Shown here: piece after piece, positions 7,169 through 16,106 of the stretch
Layout: every line of letters starts with the position of its first letter
How positions within the stretch are numbered: position 1 is the first letter of the stretch
The notes under the pieces: generated by a model
What the model was told of the DNA's origin: nothing
The model's input: only the letters and a program-made list of their open reading frames with translations
Databases searched by the model: none
Made by a program: the position numbers and the translations under genes
DNA from: Verrucomicrobiaceae bacterium
Lineage (GTDB): Bacteria > Verrucomicrobiota > Verrucomicrobiia > Verrucomicrobiales > DEV007
Reading direction: 5' to 3'
Length of the DNA stretch: 35,384 nucleotides
Assembly (NCBI GenBank): GCA_024229495.1
Contig: JAAESJ010000134.1
Location: forward strand, 1-35,384

Positions 7169-8181
7169 GGGAACTGGCGCAGGAAGCGAATGTCATTTTC
7201 GATAAGTAGCCGGATGTCGGCTATGCCCCAGAGAATCATGGCCAGGCGTTCCAGACCCAAGCCGAAGGCAAATCCGGACACTTGATCCGCATCATAGGCA
7301 CTGTCACCCCGCGCTTTATTTACGGCGCTGAAAACATCCGGGTCCACCATCCCACAACCTGCAATCTCGATCCATTTGGATTTTTTCCCCCTGGCTTCCA
7401 ACATGATGTCGATTTCGAAACTGGGTTCCGTGAACGGAAAGAAGTGCGGACGGAAACGGACAGGTGTTTTCTCCCCGAAAATCGATCTCAATAGGTATTC
7501 GAGTGTTCCCTTGAGGTCAGCCAGAGATACGCCTTCATCGACATAAAGACCCTCAAGTTGGTTAAAGTTGCTCAGGTGAGTCGAATCTATCTCATCACGC
7601 CGGAAAGCGGCACCAGGGGCAATTACCCGGATGGGCGGAGGGCTTGACTCCATGGAGCGTATCTGCACGGTTGACGTATGGGTGCGGAGAAGGCGCCCAT
7701 CCTGGAAGTAGAAAGTGTCACTCTCATTGCGGGCAGGGTGATCAGGCGGTGTGTTTAAGGCATCGAAGCAGTGCCACTCAGTTTCGATTTCGGGTCCGCT
7801 GGCAAGAGAAAATCCCATTCGGCGCAGGGTTGCCACGGCTTGATCAAGGATTTGTGAGATCGGGTGGCGTGATCCTCGGGGGGTTGGCTGGCCAGGGAGA
7901 GTGACATCAATATTTCCAGAGGCCTTGGAATCAGCTTCATTTTGCAGGGCTTCTGCCTTTTCGCTGATTGCTGTGGTAATGGCGCCGCGAACCTGGTTAA
8001 GGGCCTTGCCGGCAGCTGGCTTATCCTCCTTGGGAATATCTTTCATCCCTGCCGAAACAACGGTGATTCGCCCTTTGCGACCGAGGTAGGCGATCCGGAA
8101 AGTCTCTAATCCATCAGCGTCCGCAATTTCAGCAATCGCGGAAATCGCATCGGAATGGATGGCTTCGAGTTCTTTAAGCAT
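7165..8181 (-). CDS. pheS: Phenylalanine-tRNA ligase alpha subunit
   Basis: This 338-residue protein is the catalytic subunit of phenylalanyl-tRNA synthetase. The N-terminal 85 residues form the helical coiled-coil arm that binds tRNA. The class II core follows, with RTHTS, motif 2 around FRRDEIDSTHLSNFNQLEG, the substrate pocket FTEPSFEIDI, and motif 3 GFAFGLGLERLAM. These are the standard residues for ATP and phenylalanine binding. Its stop overlaps the pheT start by 4 bases (ATGA). rplT ends about 65 bases upstream. The start at 8181 is the first ATG of the conserved frame. Confidence 0.98.
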   Translation of the reverse strand: MLKELEAIHSDAISAIAEIADADGLETFRIAYLGRKGRITVVSAGMKDIPKEDKPAAGKALNQVRGAITTAISEKAEALQNEADSKASGNIDVTLPGQPTPRGSRHPISQILDQAVATLRRMGFSLASGPEIETEWHCFDALNTPPDHPARNESDTFYFQDGRLLRTHTSTVQIRSMESSPPPIRVIAPGAAFRRDEIDSTHLSNFNQLEGLYVDEGVSLADLKGTLEYLLRSIFGEKTPVRFRPHFFPFTEPSFEIDIMLEARGKKSKWIEIAGCGMVDPDVFSAVNKARGDSAYDADQVSGFAFGLGLERLAMILWGIADIRLLIENDIRFLRQFP

Positions 8182-8245
8182 GGGGAAAAGCCGTCGCGCG
8201 GGGCGAGCTCGAAGTTCTCCCGCTGTTTTCCAGCGACGTTGTCGC

Positions 8246-8620
8246 TTACGATGCGGTTTTTTTGCTTTCCAGCGCGGATTTCGCCTGGGTCACGAGTTGG
8301 GTGAAGGCATCTTCATCGTGAATGGCAATGTCGGACATGACCTTGCGATCAAGATCAATGTTATTTGCCTTAAGCCCTTCCATGAATCTGCTGTAAGTGA
8401 TGTCACGGGCACGGCAGGCGGCATTGATGCGCTGAATCCAGAGTGCGCGGAAGGTGCGCTTGTGGTTTTTGCGGTCACGGTAAGCGTATGTCATCGCTTT
8501 GCGCACGGCGTCTTTTGCAAAGCGGTATTTTTTTGAGCGAAAGCCACGGAAGCCCTTGGCTTTGGCAAGTGTGCGTTTGCGTCGTTTGCGACTTGCAGGA
8601 GAGTTGGTTGCTCTTGGCAT
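8246..8620 (-). CDS. rplT: 50S ribosomal protein L20
   Basis: This 124-residue protein is very basic, with the invariant L20 features: N-terminal MPRA, the long cationic helix (RKRRKRTLAKAKGFRG), RDRKNHKRTFRALWIQRINAACR, and SRFMEGLKANNIDLDRKVMSDIAI. L20 binds 23S rRNA early in large-subunit assembly, and in other bacteria represses its own operon at the mRNA level. The N-terminus has about five extra residues (TNSPA) compared with the usual form. A GAGG sequence lies 9 bases before the ATG. It sits between rpmI and pheS. Confidence 0.98.
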   Translation of the reverse strand: MPRATNSPASRKRRKRTLAKAKGFRGFRSKKYRFAKDAVRKAMTYAYRDRKNHKRTFRALWIQRINAACRARDITYSRFMEGLKANNIDLDRKVMSDIAIHDEDAFTQLVTQAKSALESKKTAS

Positions 8621-8780
8621 TGATATTATCCTCGGGTTCAGGCAGTTTGGTTTATATATTCATGACCTGCGGTCTCGCCTGTCCGGTTTGATTCCACTAA
8701 CCGGGAATCAGGCCGCGAGGTCGTTGCCCGCTGTTACCGCGTTTAAACAGAAACAGCAGGGTTCCGCTTTAATTAGCGGA
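8621..8780 (-). promoter_or_regulatory. 160-base rpmI-rplT spacer with hairpins, possible regulatory leader
   Basis: In most bacteria rpmI and rplT are separated by few bases, but here the gap is 160. Read on the minus strand it begins with a CCGCT/AGCGG hairpin shortly after the rpmI stop, followed by several GC-rich complementary stretches. It could be an L20-binding leader or contain a second promoter. The sequence alone does not decide. Confidence 0.3.
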
Positions 8781-8993
8781 TTAGTGGCTAAAGGGCAGGT
8801 TTTCGCGGAAACGCGGCAAGTCAGCCTCTGAGACAAGTGCAGCCTTACCTAAATTGCGCTTTCTTTTGCGGCTTTTATTTAGGAGAAGGTGGCGCTTGCC
8901 TTGTTTACGGCGCAACATTTTCCCAGTGCCGGTTACCTTAACCCGCTTTGAGATTGCCTTGTGCGTTTTGCTTTTGCCCGCTGTTCTAGCCAT
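8781..8993 (-). CDS. rpmI: 50S ribosomal protein L35
   Basis: This 70-residue, strongly basic protein has the L35 signature: KSKTHKAISKRVKVTGTGK near the start, then RKQGKRHLLLNKSRKRKRNL. The C-terminal helix (EADLPRFRENLP) corresponds to the usual D-x-x-R/K-x-K-x-x-L-P ending. It is a small structural protein of the large ribosomal subunit. It is the first gene of the operon; the usual upstream neighbour infC is absent, and instead a divergent sensor kinase begins at 9165. Confidence 0.97.
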   Translation of the reverse strand: MARTAGKSKTHKAISKRVKVTGTGKMLRRKQGKRHLLLNKSRKRKRNLGKAALVSEADLPRFRENLPFSH

Positions 8994-9164
8994 GGGGCGG
9001 GAAAACTAGCGGAAACCGGCTGTCTCGCAACCGCTTTTTGAGTTTATTAGGACAGATCCTGTGGCAAGGCTTTGCTGCTATCTTGTTTAAATGAACAGGA
9101 ATTTAACTTTACTTTACTAATTGCTGATGCCGCCTAACGGTGTTGCGGTCAGCTTAGGTATTTC

Positions 9165-10799
9165 GTGATCGCAAGGATGGATTCAACAACTCAACGCATC
9201 TGGACATTATATCATCATCTTCGGATGGCGGTGGACCAGGTGGATGAGGGAGTCATTATCCTAGACCTTGAACCTCAGGAGGGCGCCGGTCCGCGGATGG
9301 TGTTTGCGAACCGAGGAATTACCACATTGAGTGGTTTTGATATTGAGAACCTGCTGGGTAATTCATTGGCGACGTTGTTTGGCAGGCAGAACCTGCAGAT
9401 GTTGCTCGACAGGCTTTCTGCCGTGGCCGTGAATCAGGGGGTTTTTGAAATCAGCAATCCCCTGATTTGTGCAGACGGATCAGAGTTGGCGTGCACATGG
9501 AAGGTAAGCTGTGTATGCGACGATAAGGGGGTGCCTTTGAATTTCATGCTCACGGTAGCGAGGAGGAATGATCCTGAAGCGTATCGGGTGGATGATGACC
9601 GGATCAGCGTCGAGATGATTGAAGGGGCTGTTCTTGATGATGATCAGTTACGTTCGGACAGAATGGAGACTCTTGCGTTGTTGGCGGGAGGAATTGCGCA
9701 TGATTTCAAAAATATTTTAACTGGGGTTATGGGGAATCTTTCATTGGCGCGCCAGAAGGTTGGTCAGAATGAGATTGGCTCCCAGATTGATGATGCTCTA
9801 GAGGCCTCCAAGAATGGGTGCGAGATGGCTGAGCATTTGCTCTTTGTGGCTCGTGGTGATGGTGGTGAAAGGTCTGAGGAGGATGTTGGGCATTTGCTCC
9901 AGAAGACTGCGCAGTTGTGTACGGGAGGAGGTTCAGGAGCGCATTGCCATGTGCTCCTCGGTGAAAGCCTCTGGTCTGCAACCATTAATATTGCGCGTAT
10001 AAGCCAGGTGATCAGCAATTTGATCTTTAATGCCCGGCAAGCGATGAATGATCAGGGTGTTTTCCAGGCAAAGCTTTCCAATGTTGAGTTGCTTGATGGT
10101 GAAAAGGATGACTTGGTGCCCGGCCCTTATCTGCGGCTGGATGTCATGGATCATGGTTGCGGTATTCCGGCTGAGAAACTCGATGAGATATTTACGCTAT
10201 TTTACACCACGAAGGATACCGGGAGTGGACTTGGCCTAGCAACCTGCCTGAGTGTTGTGCGGGAACACGGAGGGCGGATTGATGTTGTCTCGGAGGAGGG
10301 TAAGGGCACTTGCTTTACCGTCTATCTTCCTGCTACCGGTCAGGAATTCGTAGCTGAGGAAAATGAAGAGGATGAAGGAACCGGTAGTGGAGAATTCTAT
10401 ATGGGGCAGGGTAAAAGGATCCTTGTGGTGGATGACGACCCGATGATTCTTAACACCATCCAGGCAATACTGAGGCATCTTGATTTCAATGTTGTTTGCG
10501 CTCCTAATGGTGAGGAGGGAGTCCGGCTTTTTCAGCGCCATCACCATGACCGGATGCTGTTTTCCGCAGTGCTAATGGATTTGACCCTGCCAGGTGGAAT
10601 TAATGGCGAGGAAACTACCGGGAAAATCCTGGATATTGATCCTGAGGCCAGGGTGATAGCCAGCAGTGGTTATTTGAGCAATTCGTTGACTGAGGAGCAG
10701 CGCGACCAGGGATTTATCAGTTCATTATCGAAACCTTATGACATTAATATGGTTTCCAATGTGCTGCGTGAGGTTTTGGAAGGGCAGTCGCAACTTTAG
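9165..10799 (+). CDS. Soluble hybrid sensor histidine kinase (PAS-HisKA-HATPase-REC)
   Basis: This 544-residue cytoplasmic protein has no membrane segment. A PAS-like sensor domain is at about 20-135. A HisKA dimerisation helix carries phosphoacceptor H179 (GGIAHDFKNIL). The HATPase domain shows the N box (NLIFNARQAM, N289), D329 of DHGCGIP, and GSGLGL at 353-358. A C-terminal receiver domain starts near 418 with D423/D424, phosphoacceptor D472 (LMDLTLPG) and K523. An acidic linker lies at about 395-410. This is the layout of NtrB-like hybrid kinases with an internal receiver, and a separate Hpt or output protein is needed. No response regulator is next to it. Translation may start at GTG 9165 or at ATG 9177; the short AGG before the GTG favours the former slightly. 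It is convergent with the AsmA-like gene, 4 bases apart. Confidence 0.92.
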   Translation: MIARMDSTTQRIWTLYHHLRMAVDQVDEGVIILDLEPQEGAGPRMVFANRGITTLSGFDIENLLGNSLATLFGRQNLQMLLDRLSAVAVNQGVFEISNPLICADGSELACTWKVSCVCDDKGVPLNFMLTVARRNDPEAYRVDDDRISVEMIEGAVLDDDQLRSDRMETLALLAGGIAHDFKNILTGVMGNLSLARQKVGQNEIGSQIDDALEASKNGCEMAEHLLFVARGDGGERSEEDVGHLLQKTAQLCTGGGSGAHCHVLLGESLWSATINIARISQVISNLIFNARQAMNDQGVFQAKLSNVELLDGEKDDLVPGPYLRLDVMDHGCGIPAEKLDEIFTLFYTTKDTGSGLGLATCLSVVREHGGRIDVVSEEGKGTCFTVYLPATGQEFVAEENEEDEGTGSGEFYMGQGKRILVVDDDPMILNTIQAILRHLDFNVVCAPNGEEGVRLFQRHHHDRMLFSAVLMDLTLPGGINGEETTGKILDIDPEARVIASSGYLSNSLTEEQRDQGFISSLSKPYDINMVSNVLREVLEGQSQL

Positions 10800-10803
10800 T
10801 CAA

Positions 10804-13410
10804 TCACTCTCTGAGTGGAATTGGAGCATACCTTTTTGCATCATTTTGCCGCTGCTGGTTTTCCTTTTCCTGTGGGCGGGTGATGATGCGGGGTATGGGC
10901 AGAATGCCTCTTGCCTTGAACCGCCAGTCAAGGACACCTTTGCCGTGACTGTTTTGCCGATCCAGCAAGCTGAAGTTAACGGGTTTCCACGTTGGGGAAT
11001 CGAAGGATCCTACGCATTGGTATTTAAACAACTTGGAAATAGGCCAGCCCACGATTTTTAACGGTCCCCGGGCATTCATTTCTGCCCTGATGTCGAGTTG
11101 GTCATTGGCTTCGCGGGTGTTTATTTTCCCCTCGGCCTGAAGAGTGAATCCAGGGGCGACTCCTTTAAAGTCGATAAGCTGAATCATCCCGTCACCCTTA
11201 TTCCGGAAACTGGAGTCAATTGTTGCACCTGCACTTATATCATTGGCCTGCTCGAGGTCGAGCACACTGCTGATGAGGAACGGAAGAGAGGCGGTTTTGG
11301 TTGCCAGGTTGGCATTGAGTTGGCGGGATATTGTGCCCATGAAGGGCATGGAAAATATATCGCCATTAGTGACTGTTACCGTTCCCTCTCCCGTCCATTT
11401 TTCGGGGGCTTCCCCGGGAATCTCAAATTGCAGGTCGCACTCCAGTTCCCCATCTGTTTCAGCATCGTTAGTTCCGTAAAGCGATGCCAGTTGGCCGAAG
11501 TTGATTCCTTTTCCGCTCAGGTGACCACGTATACTGTTACTTTCATTGGTGATGTCCACTTCTCCCCGGTATTTTACTGAACCGCCCAGCGTCTCTCCAT
11601 TAACGTCGATTTTGATCAACGGGCCGTCCATACTCAAGGTTCCCTCAGGCTCAATGACTGAAAGTTCGCGCTTGAGCAGGGGAAAATTTGCAGGGGCGGA
11701 GGATTGGAATGTTGATGTGAAGTGGGATCTCCCGTGACCACCACTGTCGATGGTGCCCTCCAGGGTAAGGTCAGGAGGCGTTCCAAAATGGTACCGTGCA
11801 AGCACTTCAGCTGTTTCAGGCGCGAAATAGGATGCGAAATGCGCTGGATAAGCTCTGCCCCGCAGTCCTTCCAGTATCACCAGTTCCTCCTGTCCTAGAA
11901 ATTCTGCTAGTTTACCGTCGATAAAGTGTCCTTCATCAGGGTCGATCCGAAAATCCCGGAAGGTGATGCCCCGTGGGTGTATTTCGAAGGCACCGGTTGC
12001 TCCAAGCAGAGGTATGTCATTGTATCTGCAGTGACCAACTCTGAAATGGCCATTGGTTTGCCATTGCTCAGGCTTGGTGGCATGGCCTGAACCGGAGAAG
12101 TGAATATTTACGGCGGGATTCTCCCTGAATTCGAGCTTTTTCAGGAGATTCTGCGTTTTCTTACCGGAAAGGAAAGGTGAGAATGTTACCGGATCCATTT
12201 TGATGACTGCGTCATAATGAACCTCTCCTGCTGTCTGGTTCAGGGCATTGCCGCTGAGTGTTCCGCTTATGTGCTTGAGGAACAGGTTGCGGACATACCA
12301 GCGTTCCGGGTCGATTGAGAAATTGACACGGGCACCTTGGAAACTTTCGCCACGACTACTAAACCGTCCGCATTCGAAACTACCGATAGCTCGCAAGCGA
12401 TGGGTGCTCTCCGCGTTTTTTCCAGAGACATAAATTTCGCCCTTTGCCTCCAATACAGGCGGGTCATTAAATGTCACCTCACTTAGTGCGTTCGTTTCCC
12501 AAAGTGATTGCAGCAACGCGTGGGAATCAATTGACGACTTGATGTTGAAGGGAATTCTTTCGCTGCCGATGCGCCATTGTCCATCAGCATAGAGCTCACC
12601 ATGATGGTCAGCGATTCTGATTTGCTCGACGACCAAATTCGGGTGGTGGTATTCCGCGCGTACATCCAGTTTGTCGCAATAATAGTTATCACGGCGAAGG
12701 CGAGATGCTCTGAGGTTCAGGGTTGCGGCAATGGTTTCCGGATGCTCAAGGTCTCCAATTAACTCAACGTGGATGTGTGGGGGTGAATTGCCGGAGGTTT
12801 TATACCTGCGCATTTCCTTGGCAATGAGAGCGAATATTTCGCGACGTTGCCTGATAATGTCGAGTTTTCCCGGTCGCTGGTTATCTGTTTTCCCTGAGTC
12901 TTTGAATTCCGGTTGCAGCAGTGAACCGACGAGAGTCACTTTGAAGCCGTTAAACTGGCATTCAGCCTGTTCAATCTCGAACCTGTTCCCGGGGATTTGG
13001 ATGCGGGCACTGAAGTTCTTAATTTCCAGCCTTTCCGTGTCAGGTTGCTTGGGGTCGATTGGCAGCCAGATGTCGGCATCACGTAGTTGTATAGTATTAA
13101 GGAAGAGTTCCTTGCGCAGGAGTTTTGCCAAGTCAATGTCGAGGGTGATATTGTTGATTGATGCCACCACGGACTGGCGTTTCTCGGTGGCGAAGATTTT
13201 CACTTTGCGTGCTACCAATCCATCAATGGGGTCGATGGTGAGCTTGCCGATTTCTGCCTCGATGCCACGGCGTTCAAATTCCGCCATGATCAGTCGCCGC
13301 CATTTTTTGCTAAAGCCTTGGTCATAGGCGTAGACAGCTGCCCACGCGCCCACGGCTAGGACGAAGACGAGCAAGTATCTGGCGTATCGTCGCAACAGGC
13401 GCATCAGCAT
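10804..13410 (-). CDS. AsmA/TamB-like envelope protein
   Basis: This 868-residue protein has a single N-terminal membrane anchor (about 9-29, LLVFVLAVGAWAAVYAYDQ) followed by a long beta-rich periplasmic region. Recurrent short strands with alternating hydrophobic residues and phrases such as LEGTIDSGGHGRSHF and DINVNGETLGGSVKYRG match the AsmA-like C-terminal/DUF3971 superfamily. Members (AsmA, YhdP, TamB) form long hydrophobic grooves thought to carry lipids between the inner and outer membranes. The sequence after about 840 is charged and likely disordered. The assignment rests on architecture and general wording, not on a diagnostic residue. It is transcribed alone, convergent with the kinase, and divergent from the MBL-fold gene. 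Confidence 0.75.
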   Translation of the reverse strand: MLMRLLRRYARYLLVFVLAVGAWAAVYAYDQGFSKKWRRLIMAEFERRGIEAEIGKLTIDPIDGLVARKVKIFATEKRQSVVASINNITLDIDLAKLLRKELFLNTIQLRDADIWLPIDPKQPDTERLEIKNFSARIQIPGNRFEIEQAECQFNGFKVTLVGSLLQPEFKDSGKTDNQRPGKLDIIRQRREIFALIAKEMRRYKTSGNSPPHIHVELIGDLEHPETIAATLNLRASRLRRDNYYCDKLDVRAEYHHPNLVVEQIRIADHHGELYADGQWRIGSERIPFNIKSSIDSHALLQSLWETNALSEVTFNDPPVLEAKGEIYVSGKNAESTHRLRAIGSFECGRFSSRGESFQGARVNFSIDPERWYVRNLFLKHISGTLSGNALNQTAGEVHYDAVIKMDPVTFSPFLSGKKTQNLLKKLEFRENPAVNIHFSGSGHATKPEQWQTNGHFRVGHCRYNDIPLLGATGAFEIHPRGITFRDFRIDPDEGHFIDGKLAEFLGQEELVILEGLRGRAYPAHFASYFAPETAEVLARYHFGTPPDLTLEGTIDSGGHGRSHFTSTFQSSAPANFPLLKRELSVIEPEGTLSMDGPLIKIDVNGETLGGSVKYRGEVDITNESNSIRGHLSGKGINFGQLASLYGTNDAETDGELECDLQFEIPGEAPEKWTGEGTVTVTNGDIFSMPFMGTISRQLNANLATKTASLPFLISSVLDLEQANDISAGATIDSSFRNKGDGMIQLIDFKGVAPGFTLQAEGKINTREANDQLDIRAEMNARGPLKIVGWPISKLFKYQCVGSFDSPTWKPVNFSLLDRQNSHGKGVLDWRFKARGILPIPRIITRPQEKENQQRQNDAKRYAPIPLRE

Positions 13411-13471
13411 CAGATGATGCAGTTTGACGGACTGAAAGTCAAAGTGTGACGAGGGGAAATATATTTATTGA

Positions 13472-13480
13472 TGGTATACT
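13472..13480 (+). promoter_or_regulatory. Extended -10 promoter for the MBL-fold gene
   Basis: The sequence TGGTATACT contains TATACT (13475-13480) preceded by TG one base upstream, an extended -10 element. No good -35 is seen at the normal distance, as is usual for extended -10 promoters. Transcription would begin near 13487, giving a leader of about 80 bases to the ATG at 13568. Confidence 0.5.
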
Positions 13481-13567
13481 GAGGGCTTGTTATTTGATCG
13501 GAAGGAGCGATTATTTCTAGTTAAACCAACCCTTTTTGCCCGATTGGGCAATGTTAGAATCTTCTGT

Positions 13568-14425
13568 ATGCTTCGTTTTGCTGTTTTGGGTAGCGGGAGT
13601 TCTGGAAACAGTGCTCTTGTTTTCTCTGATAATACCCGCTTACTGGTGGATGCAGGTATCAGTTCCAAGCAGTTGCATTTGCGCATGGAGCAACTGGGAG
13701 TCGCGCCTGATACCATTGATGGCATATTGCTTACCCACGAGCACAGTGACCACACGCGTGGGCTTGAGGTATTTTGCCGCAAGGTCAAAACGCCGGTGTA
13801 TTGTAGTGCCATTACCCGTGAATCGCTCTCTGTAAGCCTCAACAGTCCCGAAACCTGGAAGATTATCGAAGGAGCTGTTCCCTTTGTGATCGGGGATATC
13901 GCTGTTAGCGGATTCACGGTAATGCATGATGCAGTCGACCCGCTGGGCTATGTGTTTGAATGTGGTGGGTCTACGTTGGGTTTTGCTAGTGATCTTGGGC
14001 ATGTCACGGGGGGTATGCAGGCAGCGCTTCAGGGGGCCCACTCGCTTTTTATCGAGGCCAATTATGATGACTTGATGCTCCAGAATGATACCCGTAGGCC
14101 ATGGTCGCTTAAACAGAGGATTGCCTCCCGTCATGGGCACCTCTCCAATGCTCAGGCGGCCGAACTAATCACGGAAATTGCAGGAGAAGGGCAGTTACAA
14201 AGGGTTGTGCTTGGACACCTCAGTGAAGATTGCAACTGTCCTGAGGCTGCCATGAAGGCAGTATGTAGCGGGCTTCATGGGGCAGGAGTCAGTGAAGTTG
14301 ATGTGTTTTGTGCTGGGCGTGATGAGCCATGTGGTCCATTCCCGGTAAATGACCCGCCTGTTGAGGATGTTGGAACGCCGGATGACAGCCAGAACCTTCA
14401 GGGGGAATTTGCGTTATTCAGTTAG
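13568..14425 (+). CDS. MBL-fold metallo-hydrolase, YycJ/WalJ-like
   Basis: This 285-residue protein starts MLRFAVLGSGSSGNSALV, the characteristic opening of the YycJ/WalJ group. The metal-binding motif is H57-E-H59-S-D61-H62 (LLTHEHSDHTRG). Later metal ligands lie in FTVMHDAVDPLGY, FASDLGHV and VVLGHLSEDCN. The group is single-domain and cytoplasmic; WalJ-type proteins have been linked to DNA exonuclease activity and cell-wall/DNA-replication coordination in Firmicutes. The substrate here is unknown. The frame is open upstream to a TTG at 13487, but the family homology begins at ATG 13568 and the likely transcription start falls at about 13487, so the shorter form is chosen. The last 30 residues are extra and acidic. 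Confidence 0.88.
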   Translation: MLRFAVLGSGSSGNSALVFSDNTRLLVDAGISSKQLHLRMEQLGVAPDTIDGILLTHEHSDHTRGLEVFCRKVKTPVYCSAITRESLSVSLNSPETWKIIEGAVPFVIGDIAVSGFTVMHDAVDPLGYVFECGGSTLGFASDLGHVTGGMQAALQGAHSLFIEANYDDLMLQNDTRRPWSLKQRIASRHGHLSNAQAAELITEIAGEGQLQRVVLGHLSEDCNCPEAAMKAVCSGLHGAGVSEVDVFCAGRDEPCGPFPVNDPPVEDVGTPDDSQNLQGEFALFS

Positions 14426-14499
14426 AATTTGCCAGAGTCCATTTTTCAGTGTTGAAAGATATGCCCTCAGAGCCTTTGAATGCCCAATCCTGATCTACC

Positions 14500-16008
14500 T
14501 TGCCTAATTTTCCGCTACAGCCCAAGTTTGAAGAATTCAAGGCGCGTGTCTCGAAAGGCAACCTGATTCCGGTTTACGCCGAGATGACGGCGGATTATGA
14601 GACTCCGCTTTCAGCTTTCCACAAAATTTCCGATGGCCGGAATTGCTTTCTTTTGGAGTCAGCAGAAAGCAGCGAGAGCGTGGGGCGCTATTCATTTGTT
14701 GGAAGTGATCCCCGGGCGATCATTGAGGCTAGGGAAACCAGAGTGAAGATTACCGAAGATGGGAAAAGCCGTGAGTTTGAGAGCGCTTCGGGGGACCCTT
14801 TGCAGGATCTAGAGGATTTCATGGCCAAGTATCAACCGGTTGCCGATCCGCAGTTGCCTTTATTCTATGGTGGAGCTGTCGGTTACCTGTCCTATGATGC
14901 AGTGCGTTACTTTGAGCCTGGGATGCCTTCGCCGCCACCGGATCAACTGGGCCTTCCGGATATGGTGTTCATGGTAACCGACACGGTGGTGATTTTTGAT
15001 CACCGTCTGCGTAAGTTGCTTATTGTTGCCAATGTTATTACCGGTGGGGATGAGACTCCGGATGAGCTTTACGAGGCGGCTAGGGAGAGTATAAAGAAAA
15101 CTGCTGAGAGGCTTACCAATACGGCGGAATTCCAACCACTCGTTGGCGGGATTGAGGTGCCTCCGGCGGAGTTGATCAGTAACACGACAAGGCAGGAATA
15201 TTGCGCCATGGTCGAGCAGGCCAAGGAATATATTAACGCCGGTGATGTTTTCCAGATTGTTCCTTCGCAACGCTTTGAGGTCGATTTTGGAGGCAAGCCG
15301 ATTGATTTGTATCGGGCGTTAAGGGCCGTTAATCCATCGCCTTATATGTTCTGCCTGCAATTTGAGGAAGGGTTTTCCTTGGTTGGTTGTTCTCCCGAGG
15401 TGCATGTCAGGGCCATCAATGGCCGTATTGACATACGACCGATTGCCGGCACCAGGTGGCGAGGTGAAACCCCGGAAGAGGACGATGCTCTTGCGGCAGA
15501 ATTGTTGGCTGACCCCAAGGAGCGGGCAGAACACATCATGCTTGTGGATCTTGCCCGAAACGATGTTGGCAGGGTCTCTGAATATGAGAGTGTAAGGGTG
15601 GAGGATTTCATGATTGTCGAGCGCTACAGTCACGTGATGCATATTGTCTCCAATGTGACCGGGAAATTAGCTTCCGGTAAGAATGCTTACGATGTCATGC
15701 GGGCCACTTTTCCTGCCGGGACGGTGAGTGGGGCGCCGAAGATTCGGGCGATGGAGATCATCAATGAGCTGGAAAAGAGTAAGCGGTGTGCTTATTCCGG
15801 TGCCGTTGGGTATTTTGGTTTTGATGGCAATCATGATTCATGCATTGCATTGCGGACGGCGGTGGTCAAAGACGGCAAGGCGTATGTGCAGGCCGGCGCG
15901 GGAGTGGTTGCTGATTCTGATCCGGATTACGAATTCAATGAAACAGTGAACAAGGCCATGGGGTTGGTTAAGGGGATAGAGCGTGCTGGTAGCCTTGGCT
16001 TCCAATAG
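14500..16008 (+). CDS. trpE: Anthranilate synthase component I
   Basis: This 502-residue protein converts chorismate to anthranilate, the first step of tryptophan synthesis, using ammonia from the glutaminase partner TrpG. The feedback-inhibition element LLES (51-54) is present. The chorismate-binding core includes PIAGTRWRGETPEED, ERAEHIMLVDLARNDVGRV, TVSGAPKIRAMEIINELE and the final FNETVNKAMGL. The LLES element supports TrpE over PabB. The start is a TTG (14500): a stop lies three codons upstream and the next ATG would cut into the conserved N-terminus. No trpG or other trp gene is adjacent, so it is a detached trp gene. A Nudix gene follows after 98 bases. Confidence 0.95.
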   Translation: MPNFPLQPKFEEFKARVSKGNLIPVYAEMTADYETPLSAFHKISDGRNCFLLESAESSESVGRYSFVGSDPRAIIEARETRVKITEDGKSREFESASGDPLQDLEDFMAKYQPVADPQLPLFYGGAVGYLSYDAVRYFEPGMPSPPPDQLGLPDMVFMVTDTVVIFDHRLRKLLIVANVITGGDETPDELYEAARESIKKTAERLTNTAEFQPLVGGIEVPPAELISNTTRQEYCAMVEQAKEYINAGDVFQIVPSQRFEVDFGGKPIDLYRALRAVNPSPYMFCLQFEEGFSLVGCSPEVHVRAINGRIDIRPIAGTRWRGETPEEDDALAAELLADPKERAEHIMLVDLARNDVGRVSEYESVRVEDFMIVERYSHVMHIVSNVTGKLASGKNAYDVMRATFPAGTVSGAPKIRAMEIINELEKSKRCAYSGAVGYFGFDGNHDSCIALRTAVVKDGKAYVQAGAGVVADSDPDYEFNETVNKAMGLVKGIERAGSLGFQ

Positions 16009-16106
16009 CATAGGTCCCTGCAGAGAAGCTTGCCGGGGGGAACTGCGGAGAAAATATAATATTCAGGCAAGCCGTTAATTTTCATCATTCTATTTCCAGT
16101 AGCTTT

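Noticed and set aside
13487-13567. N-terminal extension of the MBL-fold protein from TTG 13487
   Set aside because: Family similarity starts at MLRFAVLGSGSSGNS (13568), and an extended -10 puts the transcription start at about 13487, leaving no leader for the TTG.
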